NCBI GenBank assembly: GCA_041627475.1
Contig: JBFKQZ010000019.1
Span: forward strand, 1-21,922
Direction: 5' to 3'
DNA from: JBFGFG01 sp041627475
Lineage (GTDB): Bacteria > Actinomycetota > Nitriliruptoria > Nitriliruptorales > Nitriliruptoraceae
Length of the DNA: 21,922 nt
The position numbers and the translations under genes were made by a program. How positions within the stretch are numbered: the stretch's first letter is position 1; every line of letters starts with the position of its first letter. Under the pieces are notes generated by a model. That model did no database searches. It was not told the DNA's origin and worked only from the letters and a program-made list of their open reading frames with translations. Shown piece after piece: positions 9,199-15,048 of the stretch.

Positions 9199-9962
9199 GG
9201 TGTCTCCTCGGGGGCGGATCGGGACGGCTGTGGCTCGGGCAGGGCAGTGGGGCCGCCCGGGTCGTCGCGCAGCCAGACGGTGTGCCGAGCGGCACGATCG
9301 GTGCCCGGCGGTGTTCCGTGCACCGTGACGCGCAGGTGGTGACCGCCGACCACGGCGACCTCCTCGACGGACGACACCGACCAGCCGGCGGCCTCGAGGG
9401 CAGCGACGACGACCGGGTCGGGGTCGGCGACGACGCGGCCGACCGGTGGATCGACCGGCACCGCGGGCACGGGGACCGGCCAGGCCGCGCCGAGCACCGC
9501 TGCTGGTGACCGTCGGAAGGGCACGGCGACAGCACGGGGGACCGGTGGGCCCCACCCCCCGTCGTCGCGCTCGATGACGAGGGCGAGCACGGTGGCGACC
9601 TCGACCTCGCCGGAGGAGCTCACCGTCGCCAGCCGCGTCTCCAGTGGCCAGCGGTCGGGCGCGGGCCCCTCCTGCGGGAGCCCCGCGGTGCCGAGGGTCG
9701 TCCGGGCCGCGGCCAGCACGGCGAGCTCGAGCGCGGGGGCGAGCGTCGTCGCGGGTGGGACCCACGGCGGGGCCAGCGCAGCGGACGGCTGGGGCGTCGG
9801 GGCGACGGACGGCACGGCGGTGGGGGCGGCAGCGTCCGCCGTGGTCGTCGCACGCAGCATCCCTGCCCCGGCCAGGAGTCCGGCGGCTGCCCACGGCAGT
9901 CCGGCCAGCAGCCACCGCCGCCACGTCGGACGCGTTGTCGCCGCACCGGGCCCCGTCGTCAC
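9195..9962 (-). CDS. Unrecognised single-pass membrane protein with a large outer domain
   Basis: The protein has 255 residues when started at the GTG at 9962, which is preceded by AAGGAGG (9977-9971) at 8 bases. An in-frame ATG at 10001 is less likely: it has no ribosome site and lies upstream of the predicted transcript start. Residues about 17-36 (WLLAGLPWAAAGLLAGAGML) form one membrane segment after a basic Arg/Trp patch, so the N-terminus should be inside. An Ala/Pro/Thr linker (about 45-80) leads to an outer domain rich in Val, with strands such as VEVATVLALVIERDD and HHLRVTVHG. The layout loosely recalls TcpC-type conjugation or secretion proteins, but I see no decisive motif. It is coupled by ATGA to the downstream Rv3235-like gene and diverges from sigR. 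Confidence 0.7.
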   Translation of the reverse strand: MTTGPGAATTRPTWRRWLLAGLPWAAAGLLAGAGMLRATTTADAAAPTAVPSVAPTPQPSAALAPPWVPPATTLAPALELAVLAAARTTLGTAGLPQEGPAPDRWPLETRLATVSSSGEVEVATVLALVIERDDGGWGPPVPRAVAVPFRRSPAAVLGAAWPVPVPAVPVDPPVGRVVADPDPVVVAALEAAGWSVSSVEEVAVVGGHHLRVTVHGTPPGTDRAARHTVWLRDDPGGPTALPEPQPSRSAPEETP

Positions 9963-9986
9963 CTCGTGCACCTCCTTGTAGACTCG

Positions 9987-9992
9987 AGCGTA
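9987..9992 (-). promoter_or_regulatory. Putative -10 box (TACGCT, minus strand) for the membrane-protein operon
   Basis: Read on the minus strand, TACGCT at 9992-9987 predicts a start near 9980 and a leader of about 18 bases that contains AAGGAGG. This places the ATG at 10001 outside the transcript and supports the GTG at 9962 as the start. A GGAAT at 10019-10015 on the same strand recalls a SigR -35, but spacing to any GTT does not fit. Confidence 0.4.
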
Positions 9993-10059
9993 CGCTTTCA
10001 TGCAGTCTCATGCCATTCCAGACCCACAGGGTGTGGACCAACGGGACAACCGGGCTCGC

Positions 10060-10065
10060 TAGCCT
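10060..10065 (+). promoter_or_regulatory. Putative extended -10 (TAGCCT) for sigR
   Basis: CTCGCTAGCCTCG spans this box and is nearly identical to the element before the epimerase gene at 11068. A start near 10072 leaves a leader of about 16 bases with GGAGG. A GGGAC at 10043-10047 followed after exactly 18 bases by CGTG weakly resembles the SigR autoregulatory pattern GGAAT-N18-GTT. Confidence 0.45.
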
Positions 10066-10087
10066 CGTGCACGAGGACGGAGGTGCC

Positions 10088-10747
10088 GTGGCGGCGAGCA
10101 GCGAGACGTCGGTCGACGGTGAGCCGGTCGAGGTCGTCGACGGTGTCCAGGACGACGGGTCGATCCTGCGGACCGAGCTGACCGACGCCGAGCGGCGACA
10201 GCTGTTCGAGGCGCAGGTCATGCCGCTCACCGACCGGCTGTACGGCGCCGCGATGCGGTACACGCGCGACCCGGTCGACGCGCAGGACCTCCTGCAGGAG
10301 GCGATGGTCAAGGCGTACCGGTCGTTCCACCAGTACCAGCAGGGCACCAACCTCAAGGCGTGGCTGTACCGGGTCCTGCACACGACCTACCTGTCGATGT
10401 ATCGCAAGCAGCAGCGGCGGCCCCAGGAGAACCTCACCGACGACTGGGGCGACCACACCCTCTTCGACGCCGTCGTCGACAGCGGCTCGGTCGAGGAGGA
10501 CGTCCTGGCGTCGTTCACCGACCAGGCGGTCAAGGACGCGCTGGCCGACCTGCCGGAGCAGTTCCGGATGGCGGTGTTCCTCGCCGACATCGAGGGGTTC
10601 GCCTACAAGGAGATCGCCGAGATCATGGACACGCCGGTGGGCACGGTGATGTCACGCATCCACCGGGGAAGGAAAGGCCTCCAGCAGGCGTTGACGGAGT
10701 ACGCCCGCCAGCGCGGCATCCTTGGCAGGAACGAGGGCACGGCATGA
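10088..10747 (+). CDS. sigR: SigR/SigH-type ECF sigma factor (thiol stress)
   Basis: This 219-residue sigma factor belongs to the SigR/SigH group. Region 2 (YTRDPVDAQDLLQEAMVKAY, then GTNLKAWLYRVLHTTYLSMYRKQQRRP) and region 4 (LPEQFRMAVFLADIEGF, YKEIAEIMDTPVGTVMSRIHRGR) match SigH almost word for word. SigR directs transcription of thioredoxin, mycothiol and protein-quality-control genes when cytosolic thiols are oxidised. An acidic N-terminal extension of about 35 residues precedes the fold. The GTG at 10088 has GGAGG just upstream; an in-frame GTG at 10067 lies before the predicted transcript start. Its TGA overlaps the anti-sigma ATG (ATGA, 10744-10747), the usual coupling for sigR-rsrA. 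Confidence 0.93.
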   Translation: MAASSETSVDGEPVEVVDGVQDDGSILRTELTDAERRQLFEAQVMPLTDRLYGAAMRYTRDPVDAQDLLQEAMVKAYRSFHQYQQGTNLKAWLYRVLHTTYLSMYRKQQRRPQENLTDDWGDHTLFDAVVDSGSVEEDVLASFTDQAVKDALADLPEQFRMAVFLADIEGFAYKEIAEIMDTPVGTVMSRIHRGRKGLQQALTEYARQRGILGRNEGTA

Positions 10748-11022
10748 CGACCAGCGACGAGCACGACCACACGACGCCGGACGGCGCCGTCGTGGTCGAC
10801 TGCGACGAGCTGTTCGCGAACCTCGACGTGCTGCTCGACCGCGAGCTGCCCCAGGAGGAGCTCGACCGGCTCGAGACCCATCTCGCTGCCTGCCTGCCGT
10901 GCGCCGGCCGCCGCGACTTCGAGTCGCAGCTGCGTGCCGTGGTCCGCGAGCGCTGCGCCGACCAGGCCCCCGCCGACCTCGTCGCGCGGATCCGCACGGC
11001 CCTCGAGCTCCCCGGCCGCTGA
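10744..11022 (+). CDS. rsrA: RsrA/RshA-type zinc anti-sigma factor
   Basis: This 92-residue redox-sensitive anti-sigma factor should bind SigR when reduced and release it when oxidised. The HxxxCxxC zinc motif is His46-Cys50-Cys53, with Cys20 upstream and Cys71 downstream. Compared with Streptomyces RsrA (Cys11, His37, Cys41, Cys44, Cys62), every one is shifted by exactly nine residues, so the zinc site and the trigger disulfide pair (Cys20-Cys53) should be intact. The ending DLVARIRTALEL matches the RsrA C-terminal helix. The ATG overlaps the sigR stop. It is soluble, with no membrane segment. Confidence 0.9.
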   Translation: MTTSDEHDHTTPDGAVVVDCDELFANLDVLLDRELPQEELDRLETHLAACLPCAGRRDFESQLRAVVRERCADQAPADLVARIRTALELPGR

Positions 11023-11067
11023 CACCCGGTCCCGTCGGGGTGGCGCCGAAAGCGGGGGAGGGCTCGT

Positions 11068-11073
11068 TAGCCT
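11068..11073 (+). promoter_or_regulatory. Putative extended -10 (TAGCCT) for the epimerase-like gene
   Basis: CTCGTTAGCCTCG spans this box. The predicted start near 11080 leaves an 18-base leader with AGGAGG (11087-11092) 5 bases before the GTG at 11098. The gene therefore has its own promoter rather than depending on sigR-rsrA. Confidence 0.5.
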
Positions 11074-11097
11074 CGCGGCCGACGACAGGAGGCGCCC

Positions 11098-12051
11098 GTG
11101 CGCACTCGCACCGTGCTCGTGACCGGTGGTGCCGGCTTCATCGGCTCGACGCTGGTCGACCGACTCCTCGCGGAGGGCCGCCGCGTGGTCGCGGTCGACG
11201 ACCTCTCCACCGGCGCGCTGGGCAACCTCGACGAGGCCCGCGCGCACGGTGACGGTCGCTTCGAGTTCCAGCGTGCGGACGTGGTCCGTGGCGGGCTCGA
11301 CGCGGTGGTCGAACGGCACCGCCCGGAGGTCGTGGTCCACCTGGCTGCGCGCTCCGACGGTCGCGCGAGCGTCGAGGACCCGGTCGGCGACGCGATGGTG
11401 AACGTGGTCGGCACGATCAACGTCCTGGAGGCCTGCCGGCGGCACGGGGTCGGCAAGGTCGTCTACGCCATGTCCGGCGGTGGCGTCGCCACCGACGAGG
11501 ACGAGTGGCGGCTGCCGATGACCGAGGACAGCGACCTCCTCGCCCTGACGCCGCACGAGGCCGGCCAGCACGCGGCTGAGGGCTACCTGCGCGCCTACGA
11601 GCAGATGTACGGGCTGCGCTGGACGTCGCTGGTCATGACCGACGTCTACGGGCCCCGACAGGGGCGTGCCGGGGAGGGTGGCGTCGTGTCGCGCTTCGCC
11701 GGTGCGATGCTCGAGGGTCGCCCCGTGACGATCCACGGCGACGGCACGGCGACCCGCGACCTCGTCTACGTCGACGACGTGGTGCACGCCCTGGCCCTGG
11801 CGATGGAGCGTGGGGACGGCGAGCGCTTCATGATCGGGACCGGGCAGCGGACGCAGGTCGCCCGGCTCTTCGCCGCGCTCGCGGCCGCCACCGACTACCG
11901 CCGCGACCCGGTGAACGCCGACCGCCGCCCGGGCGACGCGGCCCACGTCGCCGTCGACCCCTCCTTCGCCGCGGAGGCGCTCGGCTGGAAGCCGTGGACG
12001 ACCCTCGAGGAGGGACTGGCCGCGACGCTGCGCTGGGCGGCGGCCGACTGA
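11098..12051 (+). CDS. NAD-dependent epimerase/dehydratase-fold protein lacking the catalytic Tyr-Lys pair
   Basis: This 317-residue extended SDR has the NAD loop TGGAGFIGS at 9-17, acidic VDDLSTG at 33-39, HLAARSD at 81-87 and a GalE-like C-terminal half (DVYGPRQG, GDGTATRDLVYVDDVV). Where family members read PYGxSK, this protein reads TPHEAGQ at 151-157: His153 replaces the catalytic Tyr and Gln157 replaces the Lys. The preceding Ser position remains (MSGGG at 125-129). It probably still binds a dinucleotide and perhaps a nucleotide sugar, but normal epimerase or dehydratase chemistry is doubtful. The frame is intact and codon use is like its neighbours, so it is not a decaying gene. Its place beside sigR-rsrA and bldD hints at sensing or scaffolding; that is inference. 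Confidence 0.85.
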   Translation: MRTRTVLVTGGAGFIGSTLVDRLLAEGRRVVAVDDLSTGALGNLDEARAHGDGRFEFQRADVVRGGLDAVVERHRPEVVVHLAARSDGRASVEDPVGDAMVNVVGTINVLEACRRHGVGKVVYAMSGGGVATDEDEWRLPMTEDSDLLALTPHEAGQHAAEGYLRAYEQMYGLRWTSLVMTDVYGPRQGRAGEGGVVSRFAGAMLEGRPVTIHGDGTATRDLVYVDDVVHALALAMERGDGERFMIGTGQRTQVARLFAALAAATDYRRDPVNADRRPGDAAHVAVDPSFAAEALGWKPWTTLEEGLAATLRWAAAD

Positions 12052-12101
12052 GGCCCGCGCGCCCGCTGGTCACCGGCAGCACCCGGCGGGCCACGGTCGG
12101 C

Positions 12102-12107
12102 TAGGGT
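12102..12107 (+). promoter_or_regulatory. Putative -10 box (TAGGGT) for bldD
   Basis: TAGGGT lies 29 bases before the chosen GTG at 12131. A start near 12114 leaves a leader of about 17 bases with GGAGG at 12119-12123. The gap from the previous stop is 79 bases and has no strong hairpin. Confidence 0.4.
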
Positions 12108-12130
12108 CCGGCCCGACTGGAGGTGTGCTC

Positions 12131-12601
12131 GTGGCGTACGCGGACGACGTCGGGGAGCGCCTGCGTGCCGTCCGCACGCGGCTCCGGTTGTCGCTGCAGG
12201 ACGTCGAGCGCACCTCGGACGGCCGGTGGAAGGCTGCCGTCGTCGGCTCGTACGAGCGCGGCGACCGCAACATCTCGGCATCCCGGCTCTGCGAGCTGGC
12301 CGACTTCTACGGCGTCCCAGCGTCGGAGATCCTCCCGGACGACGCACCGACCGCCAACCGCGAGCGACGTGACGCGGCGCTGGTCCTGGACCTCGAACGA
12401 CTCACCGAGGTCGCGTCGCAGTTCCCGGGGGTCCGGCGCTACGTCGAGTCGATCCAGGTGCAGCGCGGCGACTACAACCGCACCATGCTGTCGGTGCGCG
12501 CCGAGGACATCCGGTCGCTCGCGGTCATCGAGGACCTCGCGCCCGACGCGCTGATCGAGTCGCTGCGGCGGACACGCGTGATCGTCGAGGACGGCGCCTG
12601 A
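12131..12601 (+). CDS. bldD: BldD-family transcription regulator with cyclic di-GMP signature
   Basis: This 156-residue protein aligns along its whole length with Streptomyces BldD. The N-terminal HTH (about 6-70) holds LRAVRTRLRLSLQDVE and GRWKAAVVGSYERGDRNIS, then LADFYGVPASEILP. The C-terminal domain begins LVLDLERL and carries the BldD signature RxD-x8-RxxD as Arg112-Gly-Asp114 and Arg123-Ala-Glu-Asp126 with exactly eight residues between. In Streptomyces this motif binds a cyclic di-GMP tetramer that dimerises BldD and lets it repress sporulation genes. The GTG at 12131 is chosen because GGAGG lies 7 bases upstream; the GTG at 12125 is too close to it. The gene sits directly before the sigma region 4 gene and pdtaS. 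Its targets here are unknown. Confidence 0.92.
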   Translation: MAYADDVGERLRAVRTRLRLSLQDVERTSDGRWKAAVVGSYERGDRNISASRLCELADFYGVPASEILPDDAPTANRERRDAALVLDLERLTEVASQFPGVRRYVESIQVQRGDYNRTMLSVRAEDIRSLAVIEDLAPDALIESLRRTRVIVEDGA

Positions 12602-12612
12602 CGGCTGCGGGG

Positions 12613-12618
12613 TAGCCT
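12613..12618 (+). promoter_or_regulatory. Putative -10 box (TAGCCT) giving a leaderless transcript
   Basis: TAGCCT ends only 7 bases before the ATG at 12626. With the usual 6-7 base distance from -10 to start, transcription would begin at or next to the A of the ATG. No Shine-Dalgarno site is seen before that ATG, which fits leaderless translation. Confidence 0.5.
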
Positions 12619-12625
12619 CCTCGGC

Positions 12626-12913
12626 ATGGCGAAGGGCAGACGACCGCAGGGACGCCGCCGCTCCCCCCAGGAGGAGCAGGCGGCGAAGTTGTCGCGTTCG
12701 TTGGAGCAGGTCCTCGAGCGGATCCCGGAGACCCAGGCGGCCGTGCTGCGCTGGCGGATGGGGCTCGAGGACGGCCAGCCCCACTCGACCGCGGACACGG
12801 CACGCAGGCTCGGTCTGAGCCTCTCCGAGACCCGCGACATCGAGGCGCGCGCCTTCGAGCACATCCGTGAGGCGATCCCGGTCGAGCACCTCCAGCGGTA
12901 CCTCCAGCAGTGA
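12626..12913 (+). CDS. Free-standing sigma-70 region 4 protein
   Basis: This 95-residue protein has a basic N-tail (KGRRPQGRRR) and then, from about residue 25, a sequence that aligns without gaps to region 4 of a primary sigma factor: QVLERIPETQAAVLRWRMGL, EDGQPHSTADTARRLGLS, RDIEARAFEHIR and a terminal HLQRYLQQ. There is no region 2, so it cannot open promoters itself. The recognition helix has lost most residues that contact the -35 box, and the His-Pro of sigma A that WhiB proteins touch is Glu83-Ala84. It may act on RNA polymerase, on an anti-sigma or WhiB-type partner, or as a small DNA-binding protein. The transcript is probably leaderless. The stop overlaps the next start (GTGA, 12910-12913), so it is coupled to the pdtaS-like kinase. 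Confidence 0.85.
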   Translation: MAKGRRPQGRRRSPQEEQAAKLSRSLEQVLERIPETQAAVLRWRMGLEDGQPHSTADTARRLGLSLSETRDIEARAFEHIREAIPVEHLQRYLQQ

Positions 12914-14346
12914 CGTCGATCGCGGAGTTCGTCGGGGGCGCCGGGCTGACCGACGTCGACATCGACCAGCTCGAGGCGATCACCGCGGACTGGCAGGTCC
13001 TGGCCGACCTCTCCTTCGCCGACCTCGTCCTGTTCGTCCACGACCAGGAGCTCGACGACGTCGTGGCGGTTGCCCAGATGCGGCCGTACACGGCCCAGAC
13101 GATCTACCACGAGGACCTGGTCGGCGAGCGCTGGTCGATCGAGGAGCGCCCCGGCATCGCCCGCGCCTTCGCCGAGGGCCGCATCGTCCGGGACGGTGAC
13201 CCCGACTGGTCCAGCGGCGTGCCGGTGCGCGAGGAGGCGATCCCGATCCCCTTCGACGGGCGGGTGATCGGCGTGGTCACCCGGGAGGCGAACCTCTCGA
13301 TGGTCCGCGCCCCGTCGCAGCTCGAGCTGACGTACCTGCAGACCGCCAACGAGCTGTCGGCGATGCTGGCCGACGGCGTCTTCCCCTACCCGGGGGAGGA
13401 GCCGTCGCGCGAGGTCACCCCCCGCGTCGGGGACGGCCTGATCCGCGTGGACCCGGCCGGCGTCGTCCAGTACGCGTCGCCCAACGCGATCTCGGCCTAC
13501 CGCCGGCTCGGCGTGGTCGGCTTCGTCGTGGGTCGCAACCTCGCCGACTTCGACCTCGACGCCGAGTCGCTGACCGAGTCGCTCGCCGACGGCGAGCCGA
13601 TCGAGTCCGAGGTCGAGGCCCGCGGCGCGGTCGTGCTGCGTCGACTCCTGCCACTGCTGCGCGACCACGAGGTGCTCGGCGGTCTCCTGCTCGTCCGTGA
13701 GATCACGGAGCTGCGCAAGCACGAGCGGCTGCTGATGTACAAGGACGCGACGATCCGCGAGATCCACCACCGCGTCAAGAACAACCTCCAGACCGTCGCG
13801 TCGCTGCTGCGACTGCAGTCCCGCCGCCTGCTGTCCGACGAGGCCCGGCTGGCGCTGGGTGAGTCGGTGCGCCGCATCTCGTCGATCGCGCTGGTCCACG
13901 AGACGCTCAGTCAGGACTCGCGACAGAAGGTCTCGTTCGACAAGATCGCCGAGCGACTCATGGACATGCTCGCCCACGGGCTGACCGACCCCGAGCGGCC
14001 CGTCGCGATGCACATCCACGGGTCGGCCGGGGAGCTGCCGGCCGAGGTGGCGACGCCGCTGGCGCTGGTCGTGTCCGAGCTGGTCCAGAACGCGGTCGAG
14101 CACGCGTTCCCCGACCGGGGCGGCTCGATCGAGGTGACGCTCGACCGGGGGTCGCAGCAGCTGACGGTGCTCATCGACGACGACGGCGTCGGCGTGCCGG
14201 AGGGCTGGTCGGTCCAGCAGGCCGCCAACCTCGGGCTCCAGATCGCCTCGACGCTGGTCGAGTCCGAGCTCGGCGGCGAGCTCAGCGTCGACCGCCGCGA
14301 GGACGCCGGGACACGCGCCGAGATCCGCCTGCCGCTGCAGGGCTGA
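12910..14346 (+). CDS. pdtaS: PdtaS-type soluble sensor histidine kinase
   Basis: This 478-residue cytosolic kinase aligns end to end with mycobacterial PdtaS. A GAF domain (about 10-155, with the landmark WQVLADLSFADLVLFV) is followed by a PAS domain (about 175-270, RVDPAGVVQYASPNAISAYR). A HisKA_2 dimerisation helix contains EIHHRVKNNLQTV, with His286/His287 as the phosphorylation site. The HATPase domain has N-box Asn394 in ELVQNAVEH and the G-box IDDDGVGVP at 422-430. PdtaS normally signals to the ANTAR regulator PdtaR, which is absent here. The copper/NO-sensing cysteines of M. tuberculosis PdtaS are replaced, and the protein has no cysteine at all. The GTG at 12910 overlaps the stop of the sigma region 4 gene. 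It converges with the small membrane-protein gene at only four bases. Confidence 0.93.
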   Translation: MTSIAEFVGGAGLTDVDIDQLEAITADWQVLADLSFADLVLFVHDQELDDVVAVAQMRPYTAQTIYHEDLVGERWSIEERPGIARAFAEGRIVRDGDPDWSSGVPVREEAIPIPFDGRVIGVVTREANLSMVRAPSQLELTYLQTANELSAMLADGVFPYPGEEPSREVTPRVGDGLIRVDPAGVVQYASPNAISAYRRLGVVGFVVGRNLADFDLDAESLTESLADGEPIESEVEARGAVVLRRLLPLLRDHEVLGGLLLVREITELRKHERLLMYKDATIREIHHRVKNNLQTVASLLRLQSRRLLSDEARLALGESVRRISSIALVHETLSQDSRQKVSFDKIAERLMDMLAHGLTDPERPVAMHIHGSAGELPAEVATPLALVVSELVQNAVEHAFPDRGGSIEVTLDRGSQQLTVLIDDDGVGVPEGWSVQQAANLGLQIASTLVESELGGELSVDRREDAGTRAEIRLPLQG

Positions 14347-14371
14347 GCGGTCAGTTCGCGCTCGGCCGCTC
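14345..14371. terminator. Hairpin at the pdtaS / small membrane-protein junction
   Basis: GAGCGG (14345-14350) pairs with CCGCTC (14366-14371) over a 15-base loop, overlapping both stop codons of the converging genes. It is the only candidate terminator in this 4-base gap. Confidence 0.35.
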
Positions 14372-14641
14372 GAACGTCGGGTCGTCCGCCGTCTCGTCCG
14401 GCCGCTCCACGTCGCCGGCGAACGTCGGGTCCTGCACCTCGAGGAAGCTCGGCACGATCGCGAACGTCGCGGCGACGACCAGGGCGTAGACGATCGCGAG
14501 GAGGACGGCGCCGCGGTACGGCGACGGCAGGCGCGGTTCGCGGGGGACGCGGGGACCGGGCAGCCAGTGCTCGGTGTCCACACCCTCGCCGGCTGGCGCC
14601 CGACCCTCGGGCGTGGTCAGCCACGTCCTGGTCTCGGCCAT
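14351..14641 (-). CDS. Small single-pass membrane protein, unrecognised
   Basis: The protein has 96 residues from the ATG at 14641, with GGAGG 7 bases upstream. A hydrophilic N-terminal half with several prolines and a Trp (TEHWLPGPRVPREPRLPSP) precedes one membrane segment at about 43-63 (RGAVLLAIVYALVVAATFAIV). An acidic, Thr/Glu/Asp-rich C-terminal tail of about 30 residues follows (VQDPTFAGDVERPDETADD). The Arg before the segment and acidic tail after it suggest the tail faces outward. It has its own promoter between the whiB1 terminator and its start. I do not recognise a family. Its place between pdtaS and whiB1 suggests only that it is conserved with regulators. Confidence 0.75.
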   Translation of the reverse strand: MAETRTWLTTPEGRAPAGEGVDTEHWLPGPRVPREPRLPSPYRGAVLLAIVYALVVAATFAIVPSFLEVQDPTFAGDVERPDETADDPTFERPSAN

Positions 14642-14664
14642 CCGGCAACCTCCGCTCGGGCCGG

Positions 14665-14670
14665 AGCCTA
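14665..14670 (-). promoter_or_regulatory. Putative extended -10 (TAGGCT, minus strand) for the small membrane protein
   Basis: On the minus strand GTCGTTAGGCTCCGG spans this box and shares the TCGYTASSCTC core with three plus-strand promoters. The predicted start near 14658 leaves a leader of about 17 bases with GGAGG. It is directly downstream of the whiB1 terminator hairpin. Confidence 0.5.
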
Positions 14671-14677
14671 ACGACGA

Positions 14678-14699
14678 CGGCGGCCCCGAGGGGCCGCCG
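14678..14699 (-). terminator. Perfect 10-bp hairpin after whiB1
   Basis: CGGCGGCCCC (14678-14687) pairs exactly with GGGGCCGCCG (14690-14699) with two bases between, so in practice a 9-bp stem with a tetraloop. It begins 20 bases beyond the whiB1 stop in the direction of transcription and is the strongest hairpin in the window. Confidence 0.7.
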
Positions 14700-14718
14700 C
14701 GATGTCGCGCTGGGGGCG

Positions 14719-14970
14719 TCAGGAGGCCTTGCGGCGGGCCCGCTGGCGCTGACGGCGCAGCGTCCGACGCTGGTCCTCGTTCAGGCCGCCCCAGATGCCG
14801 GCGTCCTGGTTGGTCGCGAGGGCGAACTCGAGGCACTCCTCCTGCACGACGCAGGAGTCGCAGATCTTCTTGGCCGCCTCGGTCTGCTCGACCGCGGGGC
14901 CGGTGGTGCCGATCGGGAAGAAGAGCTCGGGGTCCTCGTCACGGCAGGCAGCACGCGTGCGCCAGTCCAT
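14719..14970 (-). CDS. whiB1: WhiB1/WblE-type iron-sulfur regulator
   Basis: This 83-residue WhiB protein has four cluster cysteines, Cys9, Cys37, Cys40 and Cys46 (C-x27-CxxC-x5-C), the Gly/Trp turn GIWGG at 58-62 and a basic C-terminal tail (RRTLRRQRQRARRKAS). The start MDWRTRAACRDEDPELFFP is typical of WhiB1/WblE. WhiB1 is essential in M. tuberculosis; its [4Fe-4S] form binds region 4 of sigma A, and NO converts it to a DNA-binding form. GAAAGG lies 8 bases before the ATG at 14970. Upstream are a sigma-A-like promoter and a CRP-type operator. The neighbours pdtaS and the lipid kinase are the same as around Rv3219. Confidence 0.95.
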   Translation of the reverse strand: MDWRTRAACRDEDPELFFPIGTTGPAVEQTEAAKKICDSCVVQEECLEFALATNQDAGIWGGLNEDQRRTLRRQRQRARRKAS

Positions 14971-15032
14971 GCTGTGGCCTTTCAGTGGGAGTTGCGTGAC
15001 GGAGGGGAAGTCACGCTGACGACCGGTCAGTT

Positions 15033-15048
15033 TGTGAAGGAGTTCACG
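15033..15048. promoter_or_regulatory. CRP-type operator upstream of whiB1, flanked by two GACCGGTC palindromes
   Basis: TGTGA-AGGAGT-TCACG matches the mycobacterial CRP consensus (C/T)GTGA-N6-TCAC(A/G) completely. Two copies of the palindrome GACCGGTC lie at 15021-15028 and 15051-15058, almost symmetrically around it. The site lies downstream of the predicted whiB1 start (near 15059), which would fit repression at that promoter. M. tuberculosis whiB1 is known to be controlled by CRP. Confidence 0.6.

Noticed and set aside
10015..10047. SigR-type promoters (GGAAT-N18-GTT) in the sigR upstream region
   Set aside because: GGAAT on the minus strand lacks a GTT at the right distance, and the plus-strand GGGAC-N18-CGTG matches only in part; noted as weak within the promoter entries.
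14696..14718. Additional small gene between whiB1 and its terminator
   Set aside because: There is no room for one; the space holds only the hairpin and flanks.
15010..15024. Possible BldD box upstream of whiB1
   Set aside because: Only the left half (TnACnCTG) matches; the right half fails, so it is not claimed as a BldD site.
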